This document shows, one piece after another, positions 18,995 to 30,618 of a stretch of DNA of 64,000 nucleotides. The stretch's first letter is position 1, and each line of letters starts with the position of its first letter. Location of the stretch: NCBI RefSeq assembly GCF_023721795.1, contig NZ_JAMQYE010000001.1, forward strand, positions 186,001-250,000, in the 5' to 3' direction. The translations under genes and the position numbers were made by a program. This DNA comes from Zeimonas sediminis (GTDB lineage: Bacteria; Pseudomonadota; Gammaproteobacteria; Burkholderiales; Burkholderiaceae_E). The notes under the pieces were generated by a model. That model saw only the letters and a program-made list of their open reading frames with translations. It was not told the origin of the DNA and did no database searches.

Positions 18995-20545
18995 TCAGTC
19001 GCGGCCGCTTCGGGCCAGCCCGGCGAGGGCCGCGCGGATCAGTGCGGGCAACTCCGCCGCCGAGAGGCCGGCCCCCCGCCCGAGGTCGAGGGTCCAGCGG
19101 TCAGCGGCTTCGCCGTGCGCCCAGCACGCGAGCAGGGCGGCGTCCCGCGCGCTCATTCCCTGCGCGATCAGGCCGCCGATCAGCCCCGCGAGCACGTCGC
19201 CGGTGCCGGCGGTCGCGAGCGCGGGGCCGCCCGCGTCGACGATCGCCCACTCGCCGCCCGGATCCGCGACGACGGTTCCCGCGCCCTTCAGCACCACGGT
19301 GGCGCGCCGGGCCTCGGCGATCGTGCAGGCGGCGCCGATCCGGTCGGCCTGGATCTCGGAAACCTCGCAGCCCACGAGGCGGGCAGCTTCGAGCGGGTGC
19401 GGGGTCAGCACGAGGGATGCGGAACCCCGTCCGGCCGACAGGCGTGGCAGCAGGTTCAAGGCATCCGCGTCGAGGACCGCCGGCAGTCCGCTGTCGAGCA
19501 CTCTCTGCAGCAGGGCCTCGGCCCGCGCGCCGGTGCCCAGCCCGCATCCGGCCACGATCGTCGCGCGGGTGTCGAAGGGGGCATCGGCCTGCCTCGTCAT
19601 CAGCTGCGGCTGTCCGGGGTCGAAGACGGGCCCGTCCGGCGCGGCGATCCAGGCCTTGCCGGCGCCGCCGCACAGGGCCCCGCGGCCGGCGAGCAGCGCG
19701 GCCCCGGCCATGCCGCTCGCCCCGCCCACCACCAGCACCGCGCCGAAGTTGCCCTTGCTGCTGTCGAGGGGGCGCGCAGGCAGCAGCGCGGCGGCGTCGT
19801 CCCGGCCGAAGAGACGGCCGTCGCGATCCCTGGCGACGCGCCCGGCGTCGATGCCGAGCGTGGCGACCTCGATGCGGCCAGCGTGATCGACCGCGGCGCC
19901 GGTGCGCAAGCCGGGCTTGTCCGCGATCATCGTGACGGTGAGCGTCGCGCCGACGGCCGCCCCTGCCGGCCCGCCTACGACCGCGCCGGTATCGGCGTCG
20001 ATCCCGCTGGGGACGTCGATCGCGACCACCGTCGCGCCCGCATCGGCCAGCGCCCGGCAGTAAGCTTCCGCGAGACCCGCCAGGGGGCGGGCGAGCCCGA
20101 TCCCGAACAGCCCGTCGAGCACCAGCGGGGGCTGCGCGGCGGCCGGCCCCGAGGCGAGGGCTTCCCGCAACGCCGCGTCCGAGGCGACGAGCGAGGGCGT
20201 CATGCCCATGCGCGCCGCCAGCGCGCGGACCCTGGCCGTGTCGGCCGGAGGATTGACGCCCGCGGACGCGCCCGACAGCTCGAAGGCGCGCGCCGCGAAG
20301 CCGCGCTCCCTGAGGAGGATCGCGGCCAGCAGCGCGTCGCCGCCGTTGTTGCCCGGTCCGCAGAAAGCGTGGATCGGCGTGCCCGCCGGCAGCCCGCGCG
20401 CCAGTCGCTCCGCCGCATCGGCCACCGCGGTCGCGGCCCTGGCCATCAGTTCGCCGGGCGCGCTTCGCGAGAGGGCTTCCCGCTCGAGCGCACGAATGGA
20501 GGCCGTTCGCAGCAGGGGGTGCTCGGGAGGCGGGGCTCGGCGCAT
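18995..20545 (-). CDS. nnr: bifunctional NAD(P)HX epimerase / ADP-dependent NAD(P)HX dehydratase
   Basis: Repairs hydrated NADH and NADPH. 516 residues in two fused domains. The N-terminal YjeF/NnrE epimerase (about 10-215) has [12 protein letters not shown] and DGLFGIGL. The C-terminal NnrD dehydratase (about 225-510) has [25 protein letters not shown] and the [11 protein letters not shown] phosphate-binding motif. Fusion of the two is the normal bacterial arrangement. It is divergent from the MarR-like gene over a 159-bp spacer. Confidence 0.93.
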   Translation of the reverse strand: MRRAPPPEHPLLRTASIRALEREALSRSAPGELMARAATAVADAAERLARGLPAGTPIHAFCGPGNNGGDALLAAILLRERGFAARAFELSGASAGVNPPADTARVRALAARMGMTPSLVASDAALREALASGPAAAQPPLVLDGLFGIGLARPLAGLAEAYCRALADAGATVVAIDVPSGIDADTGAVVGGPAGAAVGATLTVTMIADKPGLRTGAAVDHAGRIEVATLGIDAGRVARDRDGRLFGRDDAAALLPARPLDSSKGNFGAVLVVGGASGMAGAALLAGRGALCGGAGKAWIAAPDGPVFDPGQPQLMTRQADAPFDTRATIVAGCGLGTGARAEALLQRVLDSGLPAVLDADALNLLPRLSAGRGSASLVLTPHPLEAARLVGCEVSEIQADRIGAACTIAEARRATVVLKGAGTVVADPGGEWAIVDAGGPALATAGTGDVLAGLIGGLIAQGMSARDAALLACWAHGEAADRWTLDLGRGAGLSAAELPALIRAALAGLARSGRD

Positions 20546-20651
20546 GCTGGGTCGAGACGGCGTGAAACGGTTGCGGGATCAGCGCAAGCATAGCCGAGCA
20601 CGGCTTCACGGCGCGGCGCTTGCCTGGAGCGCTCGGTTGGTGCAAACTGGC

Positions 20652-20673
20652 TGTAAAACGTATATGTTTTACA
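20652..20673. promoter_or_regulatory. 22-bp perfect palindrome in front of the MarR-like gene
   Basis: Arms TGTAAAAC and GTTTTACA are separated by GTATAT. This AT-rich island stands out from its GC-rich surroundings and lies 31 bp before the regulator's start codon. The centre could serve as a -10 element (TATATG, 20661-20666, with TTGGTG 18 bp upstream), so autorepression is plausible. Confidence 0.65.
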
Positions 20674-20704
20674 TGCGATGTCTTCCTGAAGAGAGATCCG
20701 CCTG

Positions 20705-21265
20705 ATGGACTCGCGAACCGCCCCGGGGAGCAGGCCGGCTTCCGAAAGACCGATCCTCTCCTCCTCGCACCTGGCAGACGGGGACTGGGCCGGCCTGTCC
20801 GAGCTCGAGTTCGGACTGATCGTGGCCGGCCACGCCTTCGACCGCTGGATCGTCCGCTGCATGGCCGCTGCCGGGGTGCCCGACCTGACCGTGACCGACG
20901 TGCTGGTGCTGCACCACGTGCATCACCGGGAACGGGCCAAGAAGCTCGCCGACATCTGCTTCACCCTGAACTACGAGGACACGCACGTGGTGTCCTATGC
21001 CCTGCGAAAGCTCGCCGGCCTTGGGCTGGTGAGCAGCGAGAAGGTCGGCAAGGAGGCCCTGTGGTCGACGACGAAGGCAGGGCGCGAAACGGTGGAACGC
21101 TACCGGCGGGTGCGTGATCGCTGCCTGCTGGCGAGCGCCGCCGACGGACTCGGGGCGGCGGGCGGCAGCGGCAATGTCGCCCCGGGGCTCGCCGAGCTGG
21201 CCGGAATCCTCCGGGCGCTGTCCGGCCTCTACGACCAGGCGGCGCGAGCCGCGGCTTCGCTCTGA
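20705..21265 (+). CDS. MarR-like winged-helix regulator (COG5631 type)
   Basis: 186 residues. A winged helix-turn-helix occupies about residues 40-130; [23 protein letters not shown] has the look of the recognition region, followed by the wing ([19 protein letters not shown]). Leader and tail are not conserved-looking. It is 65 bp before the oxoprolinase gene in the same direction and has a strong palindrome in its promoter. It probably controls itself and the downstream hydantoin/oxoproline gene (inference from position). Ligand unknown. Confidence 0.8.
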   Translation: MDSRTAPGSRPASERPILSSSHLADGDWAGLSELEFGLIVAGHAFDRWIVRCMAAAGVPDLTVTDVLVLHHVHHRERAKKLADICFTLNYEDTHVVSYALRKLAGLGLVSSEKVGKEALWSTTKAGRETVERYRRVRDRCLLASAADGLGAAGGSGNVAPGLAELAGILRALSGLYDQAARAAASL

Positions 21266-21330
21266 CGAGGCGCCGACCGCCGTTCCCCGGACTTTCGACG
21301 AACCGAACGAACCACACAGGAACCCCTACG

Positions 21331-25026
<3,696 letters not shown>

Positions 25027-25057
25027 GGCCGGCGCTCCGCGCGAGGCAGGATCCGCG

Positions 25058-26800
25058 ATGACGCTCGCCACGCTCGGCGGCATAGCCGGCGGCATCGGCC
25101 TGTTCCTGCTCGGGATGTGGCTGATGACCGACGGGCTCAAGACCGCGGCCGGGCCGGCCTTGCAGCGCATCCTCGCGCGCTTCACCGGCACCAGGCTGCG
25201 GGGCCTCGCGTCGGGGATGCTGGTGACCGCAGTCGTGCAGTCGTCGAGCGCGGTCACGATGGCCGCGATCGGCTTCGTCAACGCGGGCCTGCTGAACCTG
25301 CGCCAGTCGATGTGGGTACTGTTCGGGGCGAACGTCGGCACGACGATGACCGGCTGGCTGGTGGCGCTGGTCGGCCTTTCGCTGAAGGTCGAGGCGCTCG
25401 CGCTGCCGCTGGTCGGCGCCGGGATGCTGCTCAGGCTGAGCGATCCGAAGGGGCGGCGCGGCGCGCTCGGGGTCACGCTGGCCGGCTTCGGCGTCCTGTT
25501 CATCGGGATCGCGACCCTCCAGCAGGGCTTCGCCGGCCAGGGCCAGGCCTTCGCGCTGCCGCAGGGAATGGGGGAGCCGCTGAACACGGTCGCCCACGTG
25601 ATCGCGGGCGCGCTGCTCACCGTGCTGATGCAGTCGTCCAGCGCCGCGATCGCCGTGGCGCTCAGCGCCGCCCAGGGGCTCTCGATCGGCCTGCACGACG
25701 CGGCCGCGGTGGTGATCGGTGCGAACGTCGGCACCACGGTGAAGGCGCTGCTGGCTGCAATGGGCGCCACGCCGAACGCGAAGCGCGCGGCGGCGGCCCA
25801 TGTGGTCTTCAACCTGCTGACCGCCGCGGCGGCGATCGCGGCCCTGCCCTGGCTGGTCGACGCGATCCTGGCCCTCGGCGCGGCGACCGGGATCGGCGAG
25901 GAGCCCGCCGCGGTGCTGGCGCTGTTCCACACGCTGTTCAACGTGGCCGGGGTGATCTTCGTGTGGCCGATCGCGGACCGCCTGTCGAGCTTCCTCGAGA
26001 GGCGCTTTCGCAGCGCCGAGGAGGACGCTTCGCGCCCGCGCTTCCTGGACCGCCACGCGGCCGCCGTTCCCCAGCTCGCGCTCGATGCGATGGGACGGGA
26101 GCTCGACCGGATGGCGGCGATGACCTGGGGCATCGCGCTGCGGGCACTGCGGGCGCGCGGCGCGGAGCCGGGGCGCTTGCCGCTCGCCCGCGAGATCGAG
26201 GCCCTTCGCGGGCTCGACCACGCATTCGGTGATTTCGTCACGCTGGTCAATCGCGAGTCAATGCCGGGCGACGTCGCCGCGCGGATCACGCGGATGCTCT
26301 ACGCCTCGCGCTACCTGGAGACCACGGTCGAGGCCGCCGAGCACCTCGACGCCGCGCACGCCGAGCGCGGCGCCCCGGCTCCCGAGACAGTCGGCGGGGC
26401 GCTGGCGGCCTTCGTCGACGATGCCGCCGCGGCGATCGACCGATGCGCGAGGCCGGACGGGCCCGACCCGGGGCTGGCGGGCGACGACACGCTGGCGCGG
26501 CTGCACCGCGACTACCTGGAAACCAAGGAGCGGCTGCTCGAGGCCGGCGCCCTCGGCCAGTTGCCGATCGTCGAGATGGACCGCGTCCTGCGCGGGGCCA
26601 GGCTCACCTGGCGGCTGGCGGACCAGGCGGTGCACGCGGCGATCGTGCTGCGGCAGATCCGCCATCCCGACGAGGAGCCGGATCGGGGGCTGCCGCCCCG
26701 GCAGCCGTCCGAGGCCGTCGAGCAGGGCGGGAGCATCGTCGCCGCGCTGGCCGAGCCCGCGCCATCGGCGCGCGATGGCGCCGATCCGGCTCTGCGATAA
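25058..26800 (+). CDS. Na/Pi-cotransporter II-related membrane protein with PhoU-like tail
   Basis: 580 residues. The first 310 or so are strongly hydrophobic and contain two inverted-repeat transport motifs, VVQSSSAVTMAAIG and LMQSSSAAIAVALS, each followed by GANVGTT. The C-terminal 250 residues are helical and charged, like the PhoU domain found in bacterial NptA-type proteins. It probably moves phosphate or a related anion with sodium across the inner membrane. It lies 31 bp after the oxoprolinase and is likely in the same transcript. The first residues form a membrane segment, so the start fits. Confidence 0.87.
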   Translation: MTLATLGGIAGGIGLFLLGMWLMTDGLKTAAGPALQRILARFTGTRLRGLASGMLVTAVVQSSSAVTMAAIGFVNAGLLNLRQSMWVLFGANVGTTMTGWLVALVGLSLKVEALALPLVGAGMLLRLSDPKGRRGALGVTLAGFGVLFIGIATLQQGFAGQGQAFALPQGMGEPLNTVAHVIAGALLTVLMQSSSAAIAVALSAAQGLSIGLHDAAAVVIGANVGTTVKALLAAMGATPNAKRAAAAHVVFNLLTAAAAIAALPWLVDAILALGAATGIGEEPAAVLALFHTLFNVAGVIFVWPIADRLSSFLERRFRSAEEDASRPRFLDRHAAAVPQLALDAMGRELDRMAAMTWGIALRALRARGAEPGRLPLAREIEALRGLDHAFGDFVTLVNRESMPGDVAARITRMLYASRYLETTVEAAEHLDAAHAERGAPAPETVGGALAAFVDDAAAAIDRCARPDGPDPGLAGDDTLARLHRDYLETKERLLEAGALGQLPIVEMDRVLRGARLTWRLADQAVHAAIVLRQIRHPDEEPDRGLPPRQPSEAVEQGGSIVAALAEPAPSARDGADPALR

Positions 26801-26878
26801 TCGGCGGGTCTCGGACCCCGCCGTCGCGTGCGGGCCGAGTTCCTTCCCGTCACGCTCCTCCTCGTCCTCCTCGAAGCC

Positions 26879-27298
26879 ATGGCCGTGCATCCCTTCCATC
26901 TCGCGTTTCCCGTCCACGATCTCGCCGCGGCGCGCGCCTTCTACGGCGACCTGCTCGGTTGCCCCGAGGGGCGAAGCTCCGACGAGTGGGTGGATTTCGA
27001 TCTCTACGGCCACCAGGTCGTCGCGCACCTCGCGCCCGACGAGGCCCGGCAGGCCGCGACCAACGCGGTCGACGGCGACCAGGTACCGGTGCGCCATTTC
27101 GGCGTCGTGCTGCCGATGGACGACTGGCACGCGCTCGCCGATCGCCTGAAGGCGGCCGGCGTGTCCTTCGTGATCGAGCCGCACGTGCGCTTCAAGGGCC
27201 AGGTGGGCGAGCAGGCCACGATGTTCTTCCTCGATCCGTCGGGCAACGCGCTGGAGTTCAAGGCCTTCCGCGACATCGCGTCGCTGTTCGCGAAGTGA
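26879..27298 (+). CDS. VOC family protein (glyoxalase/dioxygenase-like fold)
   Basis: 139 residues. Two beta-alpha-beta-beta-beta modules with candidate metal ligands His in HLAFPV, His in VRHFGVVL and Glu in NALEFKAF, so a metal-binding member. [10 protein letters not shown] is the typical C-terminal strand. The start MAVHPFH fits the fold; the frame is open further upstream but without supporting sequence. Reaction unknown. It is 78 bp after the transporter and 59 bp before the FAD oxidoreductase, same strand. Confidence 0.82.
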   Translation: MAVHPFHLAFPVHDLAAARAFYGDLLGCPEGRSSDEWVDFDLYGHQVVAHLAPDEARQAATNAVDGDQVPVRHFGVVLPMDDWHALADRLKAAGVSFVIEPHVRFKGQVGEQATMFFLDPSGNALEFKAFRDIASLFAK

Positions 27299-27357
27299 CC
27301 GGCGCGCGCGCTCGCCGGTCCGCGAGCCGCGCGGCGCCCGGCTGAGCGGGACGCTGC

Positions 27358-28512
27358 GTGAGCGGACGCCTTCTGCTGCTCGGCGGCGGCCACACCCACC
27401 TGGCCGCGCTCGAGCGGCTGCGCGCGCTCCAGCCGCGCCGGCACGTCAGCCTGCTGGCACCTTCGCGCCGGCTGCTCTACTCGGGGATGATGCCCGGCTG
27501 GATGGCCGGCCAGTACCGCTTCGAAGACTGCGCGATCGACCTGCGCGCCCACTGCGAGCGCCTGGGCGTCGAATGGATCGAGGCCGAAGCGATCGACATC
27601 CGCTTCGACCAGCGCTGCGTGATCGACGCGCGCGGCGGCGGGCATGACTATTCGGAGCTTTCGATCAACGTCGGCTCGGCGATTCCGTTGCCGCCCGGGA
27701 CCGGCGACCCGATCGGGGTCGTGGGCGCGAAGCCCTTCGCGCTTTTCACCGAGACCTGGGAGGCCTGGCTCGCCGCCCTCGAGCGGGCCCCCGGGGCGCG
27801 CAGCCTGGTCGTGGTCGGCGCCGGCGCGGCCGGGGTCGAGCTGGCCTTCGCGCTGGCGAGCCGCGCCGCCCGCGAGGCGTCGTTGGCCGGCTCGACGGTC
27901 CTGCTGTGCACCGCCGGGGCCGGAGTCCTCGAAGGCCAGTCGCGCATCGGCGCCTGGCTGGCCGCGCGCTCGCTGCAGCGGGCGGGGGTGAAGGTGCTCG
28001 CCGGGCACCGCCTGGTCGGGCGAGAGCACGGCGCGCTGGTCTTCGAGACCGCGGGCGGGCGGAAAAGGGTCGAGTACGGTTTCGCGCTGCTGGCCACGGG
28101 TGCCGAGCCGCCGGCGTGGCTGGGCGCAGCGGCGCGCCGCCACGGCGTGGCGGTGGCGCCCGACGGCGGGATCGCCGTCGACTCCCGCCTGCGCTCGGTC
28201 TCGTCCGACGGCGTGTGGGCCAGCGGCGACTGCGCCAGCTTCGTCGACCAGCGGGTGCCGCGCTCCGGCGTGCACGCGCTGCGGCAGGGACCGGCGCTCG
28301 CGGAGTCGATCGCGCGCGGAAGCGATGCGGCGCCTTACCGCGCGCAGCGTCGCGCGCTGGCGCTGCTCAACCGCTGCGACGGCAGCGCGATCGCGATCCG
28401 CGGCCCCCTCGCCGCGGCCGGCGCATGGGCCTGGCGCTGGAAGGACGACATCGACCGGCGCTTCATCGCGCGCTTCCGGAGCGGCGGCCAGGCTTCCGCC
28501 GGACGGGGCTGA
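27358..28512 (+). CDS. FAD-dependent oxidoreductase, selenodomain-associated type (TIGR03169-like)
   Basis: 384 residues, GTG start. The N-terminal LLLLGGGHTHLAAL is characteristic of the pyridine-nucleotide-disulfide-oxidoreductase family that is found alone or fused in front of SelD (selenophosphate synthetase). A second nucleotide motif is VVVGAGAAGVELAFAL, and ASGDCASFVDQRVPRSGVHA is the FAD-contacting end. There is no SelD domain here. Directly downstream come two transferases of families that co-occur with this oxidoreductase in selenodomain/radical-SAM clusters. Its substrate is unknown; NDH-2-like quinone reductases are distant relatives. Confidence 0.8.
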   Translation: MSGRLLLLGGGHTHLAALERLRALQPRRHVSLLAPSRRLLYSGMMPGWMAGQYRFEDCAIDLRAHCERLGVEWIEAEAIDIRFDQRCVIDARGGGHDYSELSINVGSAIPLPPGTGDPIGVVGAKPFALFTETWEAWLAALERAPGARSLVVVGAGAAGVELAFALASRAAREASLAGSTVLLCTAGAGVLEGQSRIGAWLAARSLQRAGVKVLAGHRLVGREHGALVFETAGGRKRVEYGFALLATGAEPPAWLGAAARRHGVAVAPDGGIAVDSRLRSVSSDGVWASGDCASFVDQRVPRSGVHALRQGPALAESIARGSDAAPYRAQRRALALLNRCDGSAIAIRGPLAAAGAWAWRWKDDIDRRFIARFRSGGQASAGRG

Positions 28513-28517
28513 CGAGG

Positions 28518-29216
28518 ATGGCGGGCGCGCTCCGGATCTCGGTCGTGGTGCCGGCGCTGAACGAGGCGGCCGGCATCGTCGCCGCGCTGCGCCCGGCGCT
28601 GCGCGAGGCCGACGAGGTGATCGTGGTCGACGGAGGCAGCGCCGACGCCACCGTGGAGCTGGCGCGCGCGGCCGGCGCGAAGCTCGTGACCGACGCCGCC
28701 AGGGGGCGCGCCGCGCAGATGAATGCCGGCGCGGCAGTCGCCTCGGGCGAGGTCCTGCTGTTCCTGCACGCCGACACGCGCCTGCCCGAAGGCTGGGCCG
28801 CAGCGCTGCGCGCAAGCCTCGCCGCGCGTCACTGGGGGCGTTTCGACGTGTCCCTCGATGCCCCGGGCCGTCTGCTCGCGATCGTCGGCGCGATGATGAA
28901 CCTGCGCTCGCGGCTCAGCGGCATCTGCACCGGCGACCAGGCGATCTTCGTGGCGCGTGCCGCCTGGCGGCGAGTCGGCGGCTTCCCGCCGATCGCGCTG
29001 ATGGAGGACATCGAGATCAGCCGGCGGCTCAAGCGTGTCGCCGGGCCGCCTGCCTGCCTGCGCGAGCGGGTGGCGGTATCGGCCCGGCGCTGGCAGGCGC
29101 GCGGCGCGCTGCGAACGATCGTCGGGATGTGGTGGTGGCGCGCGCTGTACTTCCTGGGTGCCTCGCCCGACTGGCTGCATGCGCGCTATTACGGGCGTCG
29201 CAGGGGGCGGGCATGA
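28518..29216 (+). CDS. family 2 glycosyltransferase, rSAM/selenodomain-associated type (TIGR04283-like)
   Basis: 232 residues. The GT-A fold starts with ISVVVPALNEAAGI and EVIVVDGGSADAT; LLFLHADTRLPEGW holds the DxD-like metal site (HAD). GDQAIFVARAAWRRVGGFP and MEDIEISRRLK match the subfamily. The ATG follows GACGAGG and begins 5 bp after the oxidoreductase stop, so translation is likely coupled. Acceptor and donor are unknown. Confidence 0.82.
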   Translation: MAGALRISVVVPALNEAAGIVAALRPALREADEVIVVDGGSADATVELARAAGAKLVTDAARGRAAQMNAGAAVASGEVLLFLHADTRLPEGWAAALRASLAARHWGRFDVSLDAPGRLLAIVGAMMNLRSRLSGICTGDQAIFVARAAWRRVGGFPPIALMEDIEISRRLKRVAGPPACLRERVAVSARRWQARGALRTIVGMWWWRALYFLGASPDWLHARYYGRRRGRA

Positions 29217-29232
29217 ACCGGCGCAGCCGGGC

Positions 29233-30618
29233 ATGAGCGCCGCGCCGCGCGAAGTGCCGCCGCTGCCGGCCGGGCGCCGGCTGATCGTCTTCGCCCGCGT
29301 GCCGCGGCTCGGGCAGGTCAAGACGCGCCTGGCCGCCGGGATCGGCGACGAAGCGGCGCTCGCGGCGTACCGCCGGATGCTTGCTCGCGCGCTCGCCACC
29401 GCCGCGTCCGTCGGAGTCGATTCGCTCGAACTCTGCATCGCCGGAGAGGATGGCGACGGCGAGTGCGCGGCGCTGGCGCGGGCCCACGGGGCGATCCTGT
29501 CGGCGCAACGCGGGCCCGACCTCGGCGAGCGGATGCGAGAGGCGCTGTCGCGCGCGCTTGCCGAGGGCTGCCTGCCGGTGCTGATCGGTTGCGACGCCCC
29601 TTGCCTGACGCCCGGGGACCTGCGCGCCGCCTTCGAGGCGCTCGCCGGCCACGACGCGGTCTTCGCCCCGACCGAGGACGGCGGCTACGCGCTGGTCGGC
29701 TGCCGGCGCGACGCGCCGCAGGCCTTCGCGTCGATCGCCTGGGGCGGGCCGACCGTGATGGCGGAGACTCGCGAGCGCCTGCGGGCCGCCGGGCTGTCTT
29801 GGTCGGAGTTGCGGACCGTATGGGACGTCGACGAGCCGGTCGACCTGGCGCGCTCGCAGGCCCTCGAGGCTTTCGAAAGTCGCCGCGGCTTGCTGTCGGC
29901 GGGTGCGGTGGTCGCGCTGGCGGGCGCGCTCGCGCCGCGCCGCGGGCGAACGCAGCCTGCCAGCGCGAGGATCGCGCGCTTCTCGGAGATGGCCCCGGGC
30001 GGCCCGCCGGCCGTGCCGTGGCAGGAGCGCCGCGTTTCGGGGGTGACGCCCAACCGGGCGGTGATCTCGGAAAGGGAAGGGGAGCGCCACCTGCTGATCG
30101 AGTCGGAAGCTTCGGCATCGGCCTGGGCGCACCCGCTCGAGCCCGGGGCCGCGGCGGCCGGGCTCGCATGGCGCTGGCGCGTCGACGGCTTTCCGATCGC
30201 CAGCCGGCTAGGCGAGCGCGGGGGCGACGACTTCGCGGCGCGCATCTACCTGATGTTCGACTATCCGCTCGAACGGGTCCCGCTTTCGCAGCGGATGGCG
30301 CTGAGCCTTGCCGGCGCGTTCCGCGGCGAGCAGGTCCCCGCCGCCACGATCTGCTACCTGCTGCACGCCGGCGACGACCCGGGCCGCCCGATCGAGTCGC
30401 CGTTCACCTCGCGCGTCCGGATGATCGTCGCCAGGCCGGCCGCGCGGTCCGGCGTGTGGTACGAGGAAAGGCGCGACGTCCGCCGCGACTTCGCGGCGTG
30501 CTTCGGGCAGGAGTACGGTCCGGGCATGGCCCCGCTTGCCGCGGTGGCCGTGGGCGCCGACAGCGACCAGGGCGGCGGCCGGTTCAGGACCTGGTTCGCG
30601 GACCTGACTCTTCGGTGA
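29233..30618 (+). CDS. DUF2064 nucleotidyl/glycosyltransferase fused to a DUF3047 domain
   Basis: 461 residues in one continuous frame. Residues about 15-210 are a DUF2064 (TIGR04282-like, CofC-related) transferase: VFARVPRLGQVKTRLA, LIGCDAPCLTPGDL and APTEDGGYALVG. Residues about 217-236 (RRG then a hydrophobic run ending ALA) look like a signal peptide embedded in the chain. Residues about 250-461 are DUF3047: LAWRWRVDGFP, GDDFAARIYLMFDYP, ERRDVRRDFAACFG and DSDQGGGRFRTWFADL. The two are normally separate genes. Either a genuine fusion with a membrane anchor in the middle, or translation restarts internally (TTG at 29890 or GTG at 29908). The 3' end overlaps the convergent EAL gene by 35 bp. 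Confidence 0.8.
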   Translation: MSAAPREVPPLPAGRRLIVFARVPRLGQVKTRLAAGIGDEAALAAYRRMLARALATAASVGVDSLELCIAGEDGDGECAALARAHGAILSAQRGPDLGERMREALSRALAEGCLPVLIGCDAPCLTPGDLRAAFEALAGHDAVFAPTEDGGYALVGCRRDAPQAFASIAWGGPTVMAETRERLRAAGLSWSELRTVWDVDEPVDLARSQALEAFESRRGLLSAGAVVALAGALAPRRGRTQPASARIARFSEMAPGGPPAVPWQERRVSGVTPNRAVISEREGERHLLIESEASASAWAHPLEPGAAAAGLAWRWRVDGFPIASRLGERGGDDFAARIYLMFDYPLERVPLSQRMALSLAGAFRGEQVPAATICYLLHAGDDPGRPIESPFTSRVRMIVARPAARSGVWYEERRDVRRDFAACFGQEYGPGMAPLAAVAVGADSDQGGGRFRTWFADLTLR

